From Gigaspora rosea (Eukaryota; Glomeromycota; Glomeromycetes; Diversisporales; Gigasporaceae), in assembly GCA_003550325.1 (NCBI GenBank), contig QKWP01000071.1, positions 462,036 to 526,035 on the forward strand: a DNA stretch of 64,000 nucleotides, read 5' to 3'. A program made the translations under genes and the position numbers. The notes under the pieces were generated by a model. That model was not told the DNA's origin. It did no database searches and worked only from the letters and a program-made list of their open reading frames with translations. Every line of letters starts with the position of its first letter. The first letter of the stretch is position 1. This document shows positions 48,523 through 60,515 of the stretch, piece after piece.

Positions 48523-49646
48523 CTTTATGTGTAGTTAAGTAGCCCAATTTATTTATTAAATCGTGATCTTTAATTTTTTTTAAATATTTTTTATTTATAG
48601 TTCTAATACATTTGTTAACCCCAAATTTTTTTGCAGTAAATACTATTTCGTTTAACAAATAATAGTTTACTAACTATTTCAGGTGCCAAGCGAGTTCTTT
48701 TAAAGGTAATCTGATTACCTGCATCAAAAAAAAGACATTCGCTTGGAACAGAGGTGGTGGGAACAGACAAGTACTTATGTGCTATTCTACTTAGAATAGG
48801 AAAAGATTGCTGTTTAGTATACTACCATTGATAGACATCAATATTTTGAGGTTGAATTGGTGTAATTGACATATTTAGGTAATTGTCAATTTCAATTTTA
48901 TGATTAATTTGATCTTGATTTTGGTTAAAAATTCTTTCCATAAATGAAGGAGTTGATGATGAACATGCTGGTTCAGTATGTTTGGCCGATTCATTAGCAA
49001 TGGCTATACTCTCCAAGTTTCAAATTCAGTACGTAACTTCTCAATTATATTATTTCGTGTTATATTAGACCATGCACTTATTGCTTTCAATCGTAGATCT
49101 AATAAGGTTGCAATTAGCCAAATATCTTCCGAATCATCTCAATAATGGCAAAGAGAATTGTAGAGTACTTTTTTGAGATTTGAGATTATTTGTTAATTTG
49201 AGGGTGACTCCTGGGTAATTGATTGTTGCGGTATATCATTTTCAGAGATTTCATCAATATCGTTGTCATTACAAGATAAGTTTTCATCTATTTCATCTAA
49301 AATTTACAAAAAAAATAAATTAAAATAAATTTTTAATAAATTTATATTTTATTTTTATATATACCATTATCACTAATGTTTCCTTCAATTTCACCTAGCA
49401 TAGTACCACTATAAAACTCAAGCTTTAATGCTTCGATACTTGTATTAACAACTGAAAGAGTGGCATATTTAATTCCACTAAAGTAAGTTGTTAATTCATC
49501 AAATGGTTTAAACGTTTTTACTATTTTTTCTAATAATTTCCATTCATTTTCCTCAAGGTACAAAATAGTTTAATTTACAAGAATCTTCTTTAGCACCATC
49601 CTTATCTTTCATATGTAATGTTGCAGAAAGCCGTATAATTGCTTTA

Positions 49647-50480
49647 GGGAGCTTCCAGAAATTACGTAATTTTTGGGTGGGTGGGTGGGGTCACCAAAAT
49701 ATCAGGTTATAATTCTGGTCAAATTTTGATGATTCAACTACCAAAATGCTCGTCTTGATGAGACGATTCTAACAAGCCCAAAATCGTTAAAATCTAATCA
49801 CAGAATCCCAAGATCGTTCAACTTTCGTATAATTTTAATAGTGATTTTTTAGAATCACTAAGTAAATTTCTTTAACATTGAATAACTTTTGATCCACTGG
49901 TCCGTTTTGGGTGATTTAACTACCAAAATGTTCGTCTCAGTGAGGCGATTCTAACAAGCCCAAAATTGCTAAATTCCAATCACAGGATCCCAGGATCGAT
50001 AAAGATTTGTATTGTTATTAACAATACAAATCTTTATCGATCTTGTGATCCTGTGATTGGAATTTAGCGATTTTGGGCTTGTTAGAATCGCCTTACTGAG
50101 ACGAACATTTTGGTAGTTAAATCATCCAAAACGGACCAGTGGATCAAAAGTTATTCAATGTTAAAGAAATTTACTTAGTGATTCTAAAAAATCACTATTA
50201 AAATTACACAAAAGTTGAATGATCTTGGGATCCTGTAATTAGATTTTAACGATTTTGGTCTTGTTAGAATCGTCTCAGTGAGACAAGCATTTTGGTAATT
50301 AAATCATACAAAATGGACCAGTGGATCAAAAGTTATTATCAATTCAAAAAATTGGACATATAAATAATTTTTAAAAAAATATAAAATTTGATTGGCTAAT
50401 AGGGTATCAGGTGTGGGTGAGTGGGGTAAAATTTTGAAATTTATTAGTAACAAAAAATTGTGTAATTTCTGGAAGCTCCC
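49647..50480. mobile_element. Harbinger-like non-autonomous element, 834 bp, TTA duplication
   Basis: Inverted ends GGGAGCTTCCAGAAATTACG and its near complement ending GGAAGCTCCC are flanked by TTA at 49644-49646 and 50481-50483. A G-rich stretch (GGGTGGGTGGGTGGGG) follows the left end. The interior has two long palindromes built on the TTTAACTACCAAAATG / GAGACGATTCTAACAAGCCC module. It sits inside the hAT transposase reading. A 3-bp TWA duplication and G-rich ends fit PIF/Harbinger; no transposase is present. Confidence 0.85.
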
Positions 50481-50675
50481 TTACGCAAAGCTAGGAGCCG
50501 TTTCCATGAATGGTAAATGGAGTTCCAACGAGTTTTTAAATCAGTGATAGTATGTAAAATTTTTAATTCCTTTTCATCAGATATTTCTAAATTGTCATCT
50601 TCCATTTCGACCTCAGATAAAATTTTTGATAAATCTTCAGAATTGAATAATCGAATAGGCTCTATACTAGTCTTA

Positions 50676-50826
50676 GGGAGTAACAAAAATCAGGTGATTA
50701 TTTAGGGGGGGAGGGGGGTAAAAAAAGTTGAAATTATATATAAGAACCTGACTATTTATATATTGAGGAAGAGGGAGGGGGGTAGGCCTCTGATAAAAAA
50801 TAATCAGGTGATTAATGACACTGCCC
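50676..50826. mobile_element. Harbinger-like MITE, 151 bp, TTA duplication
   Basis: Flanked by TTA at 50673-50675 and 50827-50829. The ends are GGGAGTAACAAAAATCAGG and its imperfect complement (CAGGTGATTAATGACACTGC then CC). It has two internal G-runs. It is the reverse complement, at high identity, of the copy at 659-809 and has the same 151-bp length. It interrupts the hAT pseudogene. Confidence 0.87.
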
Positions 50827-52129
50827 TTACTACATTCTATTTGTGCTTGATCAAGGCGTTGACATTGTTTTGGAGATCGGAAAAATAAAATAAGCCTGCG
50901 AATTTTTTTGTATATGGTTCAATTGTTTTTAAAGCTTTATTTACTATGAGTTGAAGAGTATAAGCAGAACAGGAAAGACGATCTACATTACCCAGAAATC
51001 TAAGAGCCTTTTTCATGTTTGCACTATTATCTGTTACTGCACAAAAAACTTTTTTAGATAATCCATATTTTTTTATTTTATTATATAAATAGTCTTTTTT
51101 TATCTGTTCATCTGTATGTGGATGAACAAAACGTTTAATGACCAGTACCATATCACATACTTCAAAGTCTGGAGTTAACCAATAAAGTGTCGTACCAATA
51201 TATCCATCATTATTATGGGACGTCCCATAAATCTGTTGTAATAAAAGCAGTTTCACAAGTAGTAGAAATTAATTCTTTAAGCTCCAACACTCCTTTTTGA
51301 TAAGCAGAAAAAAGATCAATTTTAATGCTTTTATAACTAGGTGGTATAAATGCCAGATCAATACGATTTATCATTTTTCTATATCCTTTTCCACGGACAA
51401 CACTTAATGGTAAAGAATCAGTAACTAGCCATTCAGTAGTAACTCTTTTCAATTTTGTTTGTTTGGGTGCATGATGTGGAAGTGCTTTTTTAACTATTTC
51501 ATCGATGCGTATTTGATGTTTTTCATCTGGCTTTACTTGAGATATAGCATTTGGTGGTAAGATTCCATGATCTACTAAGAGATGATTTTTCATGTTTCCT
51601 GTTGAACCATCATGTTTATAATCTTTTCCACATTCAACTTCTTTACCCTTGTCAAATTTAATGATCTTGCAAATATCACGTTTTTCTTTAGTTCTAAAGT
51701 AAAGCCAAACATAGCTCTTCTTGCCTTGAGGGCCGTCTGACTTGGGGATGTTTACTTTAATTTTTTTCGTAGCCGGTTCATCTGCAAGTTCTTGAGTATT
51801 TTCATCTTCAATTACATGGATTTCGTCATCATAAGTATATTCAGTATCACTATCCATAGTTAATTTGATCAAAAAATCTATTAAGTGGGTTATTTGGTTT
51901 ATTTTTTATTTATATATTTTTTAATTATTTTAATCGAAATATTCGATTATAATATACAAAAGGTGTATTGGGTTTTAAGTGAATTTTATAAATTTTATTA
52001 GGATAAGTTTTTGTGATCTAAATTCTGTTTTTATTTTGTTCGTCCCGTTTTTATATCTTTTCTAATTTACTAATCACTAATCATTAATGCTTATCTAGTT
52101 TTTAGATATTTGCTTCGATCATGAAACTC

Positions 52130-52215
52130 AAGATGCATAACTTAACGATAATATGCATAACGATGATATGCATAATGATGACATGCATAATGATGATACA
52201 TAACGAGTATGCGTG
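52130..52215. repeat. GATGATATGCATAA degenerate repeat
   Basis: About six units of 14-15 bp. The minus frame at 52142 is a by-product. Confidence 0.75.
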
Positions 52216-52625
52216 ACGAACAATGCATCATGATGATATGCACACAACGAAATGGAGTAAATATATTATGTATGGGCAATGATATTATAACGTTAAGTAT
52301 AAAAGTCAAATATAAATTGGGCAAACAACACAATAAACAACAGAGCATTTTGACGTGAAGTCACGTGACATCAGAAATTTTCGTAAAAGCACGCTCGTAA
52401 TTTGTGTTTGAGTAAATTCTTTTCGGAAAGAAACGGGTAGGTAGAAAAGCAAAGGGAAGGAAGGGAGTAATTGAGAATTCGAATTGTCGGACAGCTACTA
52501 ACCAGATTTTTCGAAAAGTTGAGCATGTAAATCCAGCTACTCTGGTTAATAAGCTAGACGTATTCCAGCTTTGATTAGATCAAGCCTAGATCTGTCTGCA
52601 GAAGTCACGTGCCCAACCTTTCTAC

Positions 52626-52855
52626 CTATTGAATTAAGCAACGTGACCCAACTTTTATTGAACAACACCGTGACCCAACTTTTATTGAGCAACGTGACCC
52701 GACTTTATTAAGTAACGTGATCTGACCTTTATTGAGCAACGTGACCCGACTTTTATTGAGCAACATGACCTGACTTTTATTGAGCAACGTGACCCGACTT
52801 TTATTAAGCAACATGACCCAACTTTTAATTGAGTAAAATGACCCTACTTTTCCAT
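52626..52855. repeat. 24-bp minisatellite, about 9-10 units
   Basis: Units of TTATTGAGCAACGTGACCCG plus ACTT, with single-base differences (CATGACC, GTGATCTG). The 81-codon minus frame through it is only the repeat. Confidence 0.9.
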
Positions 52856-53559
52856 CTATATCGATTAACATAAGCCGTTTATTGGAACAATTTTTAATAA
52901 AAAAAAAAGCATATTGTTGAATAATCTATAAAATCTGCATAATATATTAGATAGAAATAAAGACAACAATAATTACGTGATATAGTCGTTTGCATAATTT
53001 ATTTTCTAATTTTTTGTGAATTAATAAGCTCATGTTCACATATAAGGCTACATAAGGTAATTTTTAGGTTTGCATAATATAGAACAAAATTTTTATCTCA
53101 AATTTAGATTATTGTCTGTTTTAGTATCTAAAGATAAAGGTTTTCATTTTTATATCATCTAAAGTCGGATAATATATGCAGGGTATATATGTCGATACAT
53201 CTGGTAATTAACGAATCAGAATTAAGCTCATCCTGCTACGTCGAATCCGACGGGTTAACCCGCGGGTTGACCTGTCGATTGACCCACCTGTTCCACCCGG
53301 GTTGCTGCAACTTGACCTGGGTCACCTGCTTACCCGTGGGTGACCTGGGTAACTCCAACCCGTGTTACATCACTAATAACAGTTTTGACAAATATAATTT
53401 ACATATCTAATATAGCTTATATTTAGGATATATGTAACATACTTATTATCTTTATTATATTCATTATAGCCATTATATTTAGCATTAGCATATATCAAAT
53501 TTATCGATTATATAGATTTCTTTATTTTTTATTGTATTTATTTATATTGAACAAACATG

Positions 53560-55200
53560 TATAAATACTCAAGGTTTTTCTTTTGCTAAAAAGCAGAGAG
53601 AAGAATCTCTGGTTTTGTTTTATTGAATAAAGAATAAGTAAAGTAGTGTGTGTCTTCACTGAAATACAATTAATACAATTCTTAGTATCCTCATATACTA
53701 TTAATTGTGGCCTCTTTCATAATTGCAAATTCCCAAGCCTCTTTACAAAATACTGCCCAAATAACAGTATCCCTTCCGACTCTTGCATACCACAGTAATT
53801 AGTGTGAATTACATAAAGTGTCTCTCTGCATTAGTTGCTCTGTCTCTAGCATTTCTCTAAAGAGGTAGAAATCTAGGTTGACAACGTTTTTTGGTGTCTT
53901 TTGTAATATGTTTTGTAGTTTTTTTTTTAATAAAAATATATTTTTTTTATTATTTTTGTAAAATTTTATAATCAACCAAATATTATATATAGTATTTGTA
54001 ATAAATAATATATATATATATTTTTTAACATTAGCCTGGTGATCATACCACTTTTTATTTATTAGTGAATGTAGTTACATTATCAAATGCTATTACTAAT
54101 TCCGGCATTATAGCCTTACAATTAAAAAGTAGTTAGTCCAGTTACTCGAAACATCTGTCCGTGACCTGTCAAAGTAGAACTAGTCTCACATAGTACCAGG
54201 TTTTAAATATGACCTGTATACTAGATTACTGACCGAGTTCTACGGCTCATTATGACTATCTCTTTTCTTAAAAACTTCTTTCACCTAGGTTTTGACAAAA
54301 TAGTTTGCTAACTATAACTATGTAATCGAAAAAATAAAACAAAACAAGATATATGAAGAGAGATAAAAAAACGAAAACAAAGGGTAAGAAAAATGAGGGG
54401 AAGCTATATAACCTAGATGAAAATCCAAAATAAAAAAAGATCAAAATGAAAAAAGCATAAAAAAAAAGGCCTGACATACATATAGAAAAAAAAAGAAAAA
54501 ACAAAGAAAATAAAGAAAAAAAAAGAAAAAAAGAATATTCGAGAATATTCTCTGACAAAGAGTATTCAAGAACATTTTCTGATAAAAATTATATAATACT
54601 TCGCAAGAAAACGCCTCGCCAGAGTATTATAAGTACACAAAAAAAAAATAAAAAAACAATCTGGAATTAATCTCACAGATCTGCCTACTCCTATATGCCA
54701 TGTCTTATTACGCATCTATTCCTGTTTATCCACTTGCATGTCTTCTTCCTGATTAGGATAGGAACAACAATGACGATCTTTTGAAGGGGGTATACTGAGT
54801 CTCCCACTTTTCATCCAAAATTCCAGAAAAAAAACTTTAAGCGAGAATATGATAGTGGGTATATAGTTGAATATGTTCTTGAAACCAAAAAACCTTAAAG
54901 AGCATATTGAAAAACTTATTTTTTAGTTCACCGCCTAGCCAAGCTATAACACCTTTGTTGACGAAAGAAGATTTCTACCAGAATTTATTGTACTAAGGGC
55001 ATCTACTTCCAATTATCTTGCACAACTGACACTTCTGGCTTGCGTGCCAAATATATAAAAGAGTCCCCCAAATAGAATGAAAGGTTGATTTTTATAAAAA
55101 CCAGTATTAGTAGCTACTTCGTCTTTTATTAAAAAATTTTTTGTTTTTCTTTTGTTCAGAAATTTGTACAAGTGATCAACAGAAAGAGTTGTATATTGTA
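53560..55200. repeat. Dispersed repeat, possible LTR-retroelement relic, copy 2
   Basis: TATAAATACTCAAGG, GAATAAAGAATAAG and TAATTGTGGCCTCTTTCATA at 53570-53725 look like a promoter, poly-A signal and LTR edge. From 54340 a purine tract and CTTTTGAAGGGGGTATACTG follow, as in copy 1. TAATTGTAGCCTCTTTTGTA recurs at 62985. No protein remains. The 96-codon minus frame at 54268-54558 is low-complexity. Confidence 0.4.
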
Positions 55201-57330
55201 ATAAATAATATTGTTAAAATATATAAATTTTTTAATATATGAAAAATTAGTTAGCATTTAATATTTATAATAATAATAATACAGGTGAACCCCGTTAATA
55301 TCAACCTGTTTGGATCAGGTGATTAGGTTGATATATATGGAAGTTGATAACATAGAGAGATGGAAAAAAAACCCCACCGCTTTACACTTTATTTAATAAC
55401 AGTGTTTATGAATTTCTAAAGTTATAAAAATACCCATTAATAAGTAAAATGTTTGTTCATGCTCCCGACAATGTGCACTTAGGGGGTCTAACTATAAATA
55501 CAAATTTTTAGCAAGTTCCTAAATAAATAAGGTAGCTGCGTGACGCTGTTATGCAAAACCAGAAACAGAAGAATTAATAGATCATATTAGAAGTTTTAAA
55601 AAATGAAATGTTTAACAGTTTATTAATACTAATTAATAAATTATGTACATCATAGTTTACATGTGTATGGTACAAAGTTGGCATATGAAAAATTAACCTC
55701 GTATAACCTTAAATGTGGGCATTATTCTATTTGCAGTAAACTAAAAAAAAAATAAAAAAATAAAAATAAAAAAATCCGCCCATCCGTCTCTAATTTTGAA
55801 ATTCTTGTAATGCAAAACGAAAAATTAAATTTTGCACAGCCTAATAAAAGAACATATCAAAATCAGTAACGAAACGTAACAGTAACTTAAAGGTCAACAC
55901 GCATGGCACAAGGAAACAACTATCCAATCAACAGTACTAATAGTAAAACGTTATAAAAAACAAGCTCCCATATTAATACAATTACAAATTAAGTTCGAAA
56001 AATATAAATTCGGTACCAATATAAATACACAATCAATAATCCAAACGGAATCCGAGAAAGCAAGTAAAAACAAGCTACAATGTTAACACATAAATCAAGA
56101 AAGCACGATGATAAACAATGTACACATAAAAAAATCAATACTGTGAACACATACCGTAATATTATAGAATCCCTTAAACATCAATCCTTACCGCGATAAA
56201 CAGTAACTTAAAGGCAAACTTGAAATACTTACTTAAAATAGTCATTTTTAAAGGGGTAATCATATACGAATAGCACGTACTGTACGTACATACAAAAGCT
56301 ATATCAAACCGGATTAATATAAAATGCAATGTGAAAATATAACCAATCAAAGAACCATATTTGTTCACATCATTTCACTCTTCAGATAACTATACACTAC
56401 GTTGCACTCTGTTCCTGGTAAATATCAAGTGACTCGATACACGTTCGATAATCCAAACGGAATTCTGAGTAAACAAGTAAAAACAAGCTACAATGTTAAC
56501 ATATAAATTAAGAAAGCATGATAATAAACAATGGACACATAAAAAATTATTATTGTAATCACATACCGGAATCCCTTAAACATCAATCCTTGCCATGATA
56601 ATTAGTAACTCAGAGGCAGGAAATGTAAACTTTGAAATACGTACTTAAAAATAGTCCTTTTTGTAGGGACAATCATGCATGAATAGCACATACATATGCA
56701 AAAAAGTCTATCAAACCAGTTTAATATAAAATGCAGATTTGGAACCTCGCATTCCACGTGAAAATATAACCAATCAAAAAACTATATTTGTTCACATCAT
56801 TTCACTCTTCAGATAACCATGCGCTTCGTTGCACTCCGTTCCTGCAGTCCTGGTATACAAATTTCTCGGCATTATTCAATAAAATTTTTGCATGCATAAT
56901 CCAAATAATTTACGGGTCCTTGTTTCAAAGTTAAATCAGAAAATCTGTATTACAAATGCCTTAATTAGTAAAAAGGTAAATGATTGACAAGTACGTATTA
57001 CTTGTATAGATTACAAATCTTGATCACAAAGTAATTTTATTTCTATTTTCTTTAGTAAACGAATACTAAAAGTTTAATGTTAGCGATAACATAATATCGT
57101 TATAACTAATAATAAAAAAAAAGGAGCAAGAAAAATAAAATTCTATATAAAAAAAAAAAATAAAAAACAAATAAAGAAAGGGCAAAAAAAACATCACACG
57201 ACGTCCTCTGACAATTATAGCAGGTCGTTTTAAATAAACAAAAAAAAAGACAAGTATAGCAATCTGTTTCTTTTCTATATCTTTACTTTTATATTATTTT
57301 CAAACTATTTCTAATTATTAAAAAAATCAG

Positions 57331-59012
57331 TTACTTTTTTTGCTCCTTTGATTGAGATATATTTAACCGAATTCGTCTTAATAAACTTCGCAATTGTGGT
57401 AAGTCTTGGTCTTTAACAAATTTTACTGGTTCTTGTTGCTCTACGTATTGTATAAGTAATTTACATTGCTCCAAGGCAACAGAATATGAAATTTTTTCAA
57501 TTTCAACATCGTTTTCATCGTCACTACTATTGGAATCAGAATAAGGAAGAATTTCTTGAAGAATAGCAAGTTCATCCAAAACAACTTCTTCTGTTTCTAG
57601 ATTATCATCAACACGAATATAATCACTAGCGGTCATTACTCGCATATAATTAGATGGGATTTCAGAAATAAGGTTTACAACTTCTACTTCAGCTTCGACT
57701 TCATTTTCAAATTCAACATCATATNAATAGCAAGTTCATCCAAAACAACTTCTTCTGTTTCTAGATTATCATCAACACGAATATAATCACTAGCGGTCAT
57801 TACTCGCATATAATTAGATAGGATTTCAGAAATAAGGTTTACAACTTCTACTTCAGCTTTGACTTTATTTTCAAATTCAACGTTATATTCAGTCTCAACT
57901 TTACCTTCATATTCAACTTCGCTTTCAGCTTCACTTTCAATATCCTCAATATTCCACTTTAATCTACTCCATTCTCTTGATGGTACTATTTCGGTCTTTC
58001 TCTAACAATTAATAATTGTTTCAGAAGTTATATTATCCCATGCTTTTGTAACAAATCTGGTTGTAGTGATCAAATTTTAAACAGTTGTTAACAATAAGTT
58101 TGCTAATTCTTATGTGCTTTTTTTTTATATTGGTTTACTACCTTATTGCTTCTAAGAGATTAAGCCGAGGTATTTCTTCCTCTGCATTGATAGCATCTAC
58201 AATATATTGAAAGTACAGTTTTCAATAGTAAGATTTAAACGAATATATAATACCGGCATCACATGGCTGCAAATAAGGTGTCGTATAAGCTGGTAAAATA
58301 TGAAGTTTAACATGCAAATATTGATCGTTTGAATGAGAAGAGGCACCGTCAATTAATAGAAGAATTTTTTTGCATTTTAGTCGGCAAGAATTATTTAAAG
58401 ACTTTATCCAACGGTCAAAAATAGCACTTGTCATCCATGCTTTCTGGCTGGAATCATATTCTACACCAAGATTTTTTCTTTAAATACCCTTAAAACAACG
58501 CGGTTTGATTGATTTTCCTATTACTAATGGTTTGAGTTTATCTGTACCAGTTGCATTCATACAAAGAAGAACAGTTATTCAGTCTTTAATTTTTTTTTCC
58601 TTTAACTGGTTTTGTTGCAAGTGTCTGACAGGTGTCATTCTATAATAGAGACCAGTTTCATCTGCATTATATACATCATCTGGCTTATACTGCAGAAGCA
58701 ATTCAACTAACTTTCATCTTTCTTCAGGAAGATCTTCTATAGGCGCACTTTCGATTCTCCATAAATTTTAAATTTATGAATATCATACCTTTTTTTAAAC
58801 CTGTCCACTCAGCCATGACTTGCCTTAAAATCATTTTCTGGTATACCTAATAATTCTGCGAACTTTTTGGCTTGGACTTGTAAAATTCCATCTGTTAGAA
58901 TTCCATTATGTAAAAGAACCCTTCGTACCCAAATGTCCATAGCATTTTCTAACTCTATGAATTTGGCCGGCCAATTGGCTTTTTTTTCTTCTTGAGATTC
59001 TGCTAGTTGCAT
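57331..59012 (-). pseudogene. Pogo/Tigger-type DDE transposase, decayed
   Basis: Reading 5' to 3' on the minus strand: a CENP-B/Tc5-type helix-turn-helix (NAMDIWVRRVLLHNGILTDG, then AKKFAELLGIPENDFKASHG). There TGA replaces the expected Trp, after which VDRFKKRYDIHKFK continues. The catalytic domain follows, with first Asp in YNADETGLYYRM (about 58660), second in ILLLIDGASSHSND and third in TPYLQPCDAGIIYSFKSYY. At least four further stops interrupt it. An 85-nt intron at 58141-58057 joins LLEAIR to FVTKAWDNIT in phase. The acidic C-terminal part (57645-57331) ends QLRSLLRRIRLNISQSKEQ. The usual N-terminal Psq-type helix-turn-helix is not clear upstream. The enzyme would cut and join the element's own ends; this copy cannot be active. 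An N at 57725 and a duplicated 163 bp lie within it. Confidence 0.85.
57562..57888. other. 163-bp direct duplication around an ambiguous base
   Basis: 57562-57724 and 57726-57888 are near-identical, differing at only about six positions, with a single N at 57725 between them. This looks like two overlapping contig ends or alleles placed end to end, not a biological repeat. Confidence 0.8.
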
Positions 59013-60000
59013 AGTTATCTTATTTTTACAGGCTAAAATTTTATTATAGCGAACCTAAAATATAAGAATTTATTTTATCTTACTAAACAAACTCTTTTTA
59101 TAATAGATTGCTTATAGTATTTTTTTGGGCAGTAATGACAATCATTATTTTTTCATTATTATTTTGCATTTTTGCTTACTTATTGTTAATTTTTTTAGCA
59201 TTTTCACACCTCCGAATTGTAGGTCTCACAGTTTATGAAAAGCTGTATCGAAAGGACAATGTGCATACAAATAGCATGCATAAGACTTAACTGAAATGAG
59301 AACCGTAAGCAGTATTTGAAATTTTAAGCTTAAAATATTCTTATAGGAACAATACATTAGATTAATATATAAATGTATTATGCCAAAAAACAATGAAACA
59401 AAGATAAATGAATTCATAGCATTGCTATAGTAAAATTTATGGTTAGGGTTGATTCTTACATTACTAATGTTTCTTTGTAAATACAAGACTTTACTGACAA
59501 TTATTTCAACAAGTTTTTTTATAGTGTTACAACCATGGGAGAGACTTGGCTAACGTGAGGTCGAATTAGCTCAGGGTTGTAAGCATAGGTCATGCGGAAT
59601 GGATGTTTAATAGGGATTCAGAATAAATGATAACAATTATTAAGAAATGTATTTATTTAGTTAGAGCAAAGAATTCCATATTTATTTATTATTATTAATA
59701 TTGTCTATATTGTATTATTAGTATTGTCTTTTAATTCTCTGAGTTCAGCTATCATATTTATACATTCTAATTGATTATGGTCTGAAACCAACATTTTGAG
59801 TTTCAGACCAACATCGGTGGTTCTGGACCAACCTGGCGGGTCTCAGACCACTGTGAGAGTTCGAAACAAAATTCGAGGTTCGGAACCATTGTACGCACTA
59901 AGCCTTCTACTAAAAAAGGAAAATCATACAAATATTCGAACATATACTAACTTATTTAAGGTAAATTATATTGACAAACAAAATTTACACGAATTTTCTG

Positions 60001-60322
60001 TAACAACAGACATTTAAATTATCAACAATTAATTTACCGACATATTCATTTTACTAACAGGTTTAGTTCATCAGCACTTAATTTGCTAACACTAATTCAC
60101 TAACAATTAATTCACCAACAAGTTCAATTCGGTTAGTTTGAAGAACAATGAACCCAATTACATAATTAAACACTCGACCTAAGTTAGATTAGTATTAGAG
60201 TTAAAATTTAGTATAGTCAGACTAATTTGTAGTGCTAATCAATTGTTGGTAAAATAATCATGTCGGTAAAATGAAAATGTCAGTGAATTAATTGTTGGTG
60301 CCTTAAATGTCTGTTGATAAAA
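60001..60322. repeat. Inverted repeat of TTAGTGAATTAATTG words
   Basis: CAGACATTTAAATTATCAAC on the left mirrors GTTGGTGCCTTAAATGTCTG on the right. The interior is made of CACTAACAATTAATTCAC-type units. Similar words fill 25385-25915. Confidence 0.65.
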
Positions 60323-60515
60323 TGTTGTATAAGTATCAGAAAAGTAATATATGTCTGAATGCTCAGATGTAAACTTGTAAAATTTATTAAATAAAGCAGT
60401 GGATCAGTGTTGATTTTTAATAAAATATTTGAACAGATATTGCATAATATACAACCTTATCCTATGATCATATTCTATGTGCAATTGCTACTATAATTGG
60501 TTTGACCATTCGCAC

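Larger units (their letters stand above)
48615..51856 (-). pseudogene. hAT-superfamily transposase (BED finger type), multiply disrupted
   Basis: The reading starts at ATG 51856 (MDSDTEYTYDDEIHV). It has a BED-like zinc finger (SYVWLYF, then C and C, then NHLLVDH) and the hAT catalytic-core start TTDLW. An extra G near 51226 shifts the frame to TSHNNDGYIGTTLYW. The core continues FCAVTDNSANMKKAL and LSCSAYTLQLIVNKAL; an extra T in a T-run near 50885 shifts again to FRSPKQCQRLDQAQ. MITEs at 50676-50826 and 49647-50480 interrupt it; removing each with one TTA copy restores the reading across the site (LKTRWNSIYHSWKRLL into KAIIRLSATLHM). Later pieces are ENEWKLLEKIVKTFKPFDEL and LLDLRLKAISAW. 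The C-terminal dimerisation domain is FPILSRIAHKYLSVPTTSVP then ECLFFDAGN and KRTRLAPEIV, ending TAA at 48615. Several further stops occur. The outer transposon ends were not identified. Confidence 0.88.

Noticed and set aside
52626-52871. 81-codon minus frame with LLNKSRVTL repeats
   Set aside because: Translation of a 24-bp minisatellite.
54268-54558. 96-codon minus frame rich in Phe
   Set aside because: It lies on a purine-rich tract; composition only.
59523-59585. GTTACAACC and GGTTGTAA pair with GGTCGAATTAGCTCAGGG, briefly considered as a tRNA or LTR edge
   Set aside because: No cloverleaf can be drawn, and no matching LTR is in the window.
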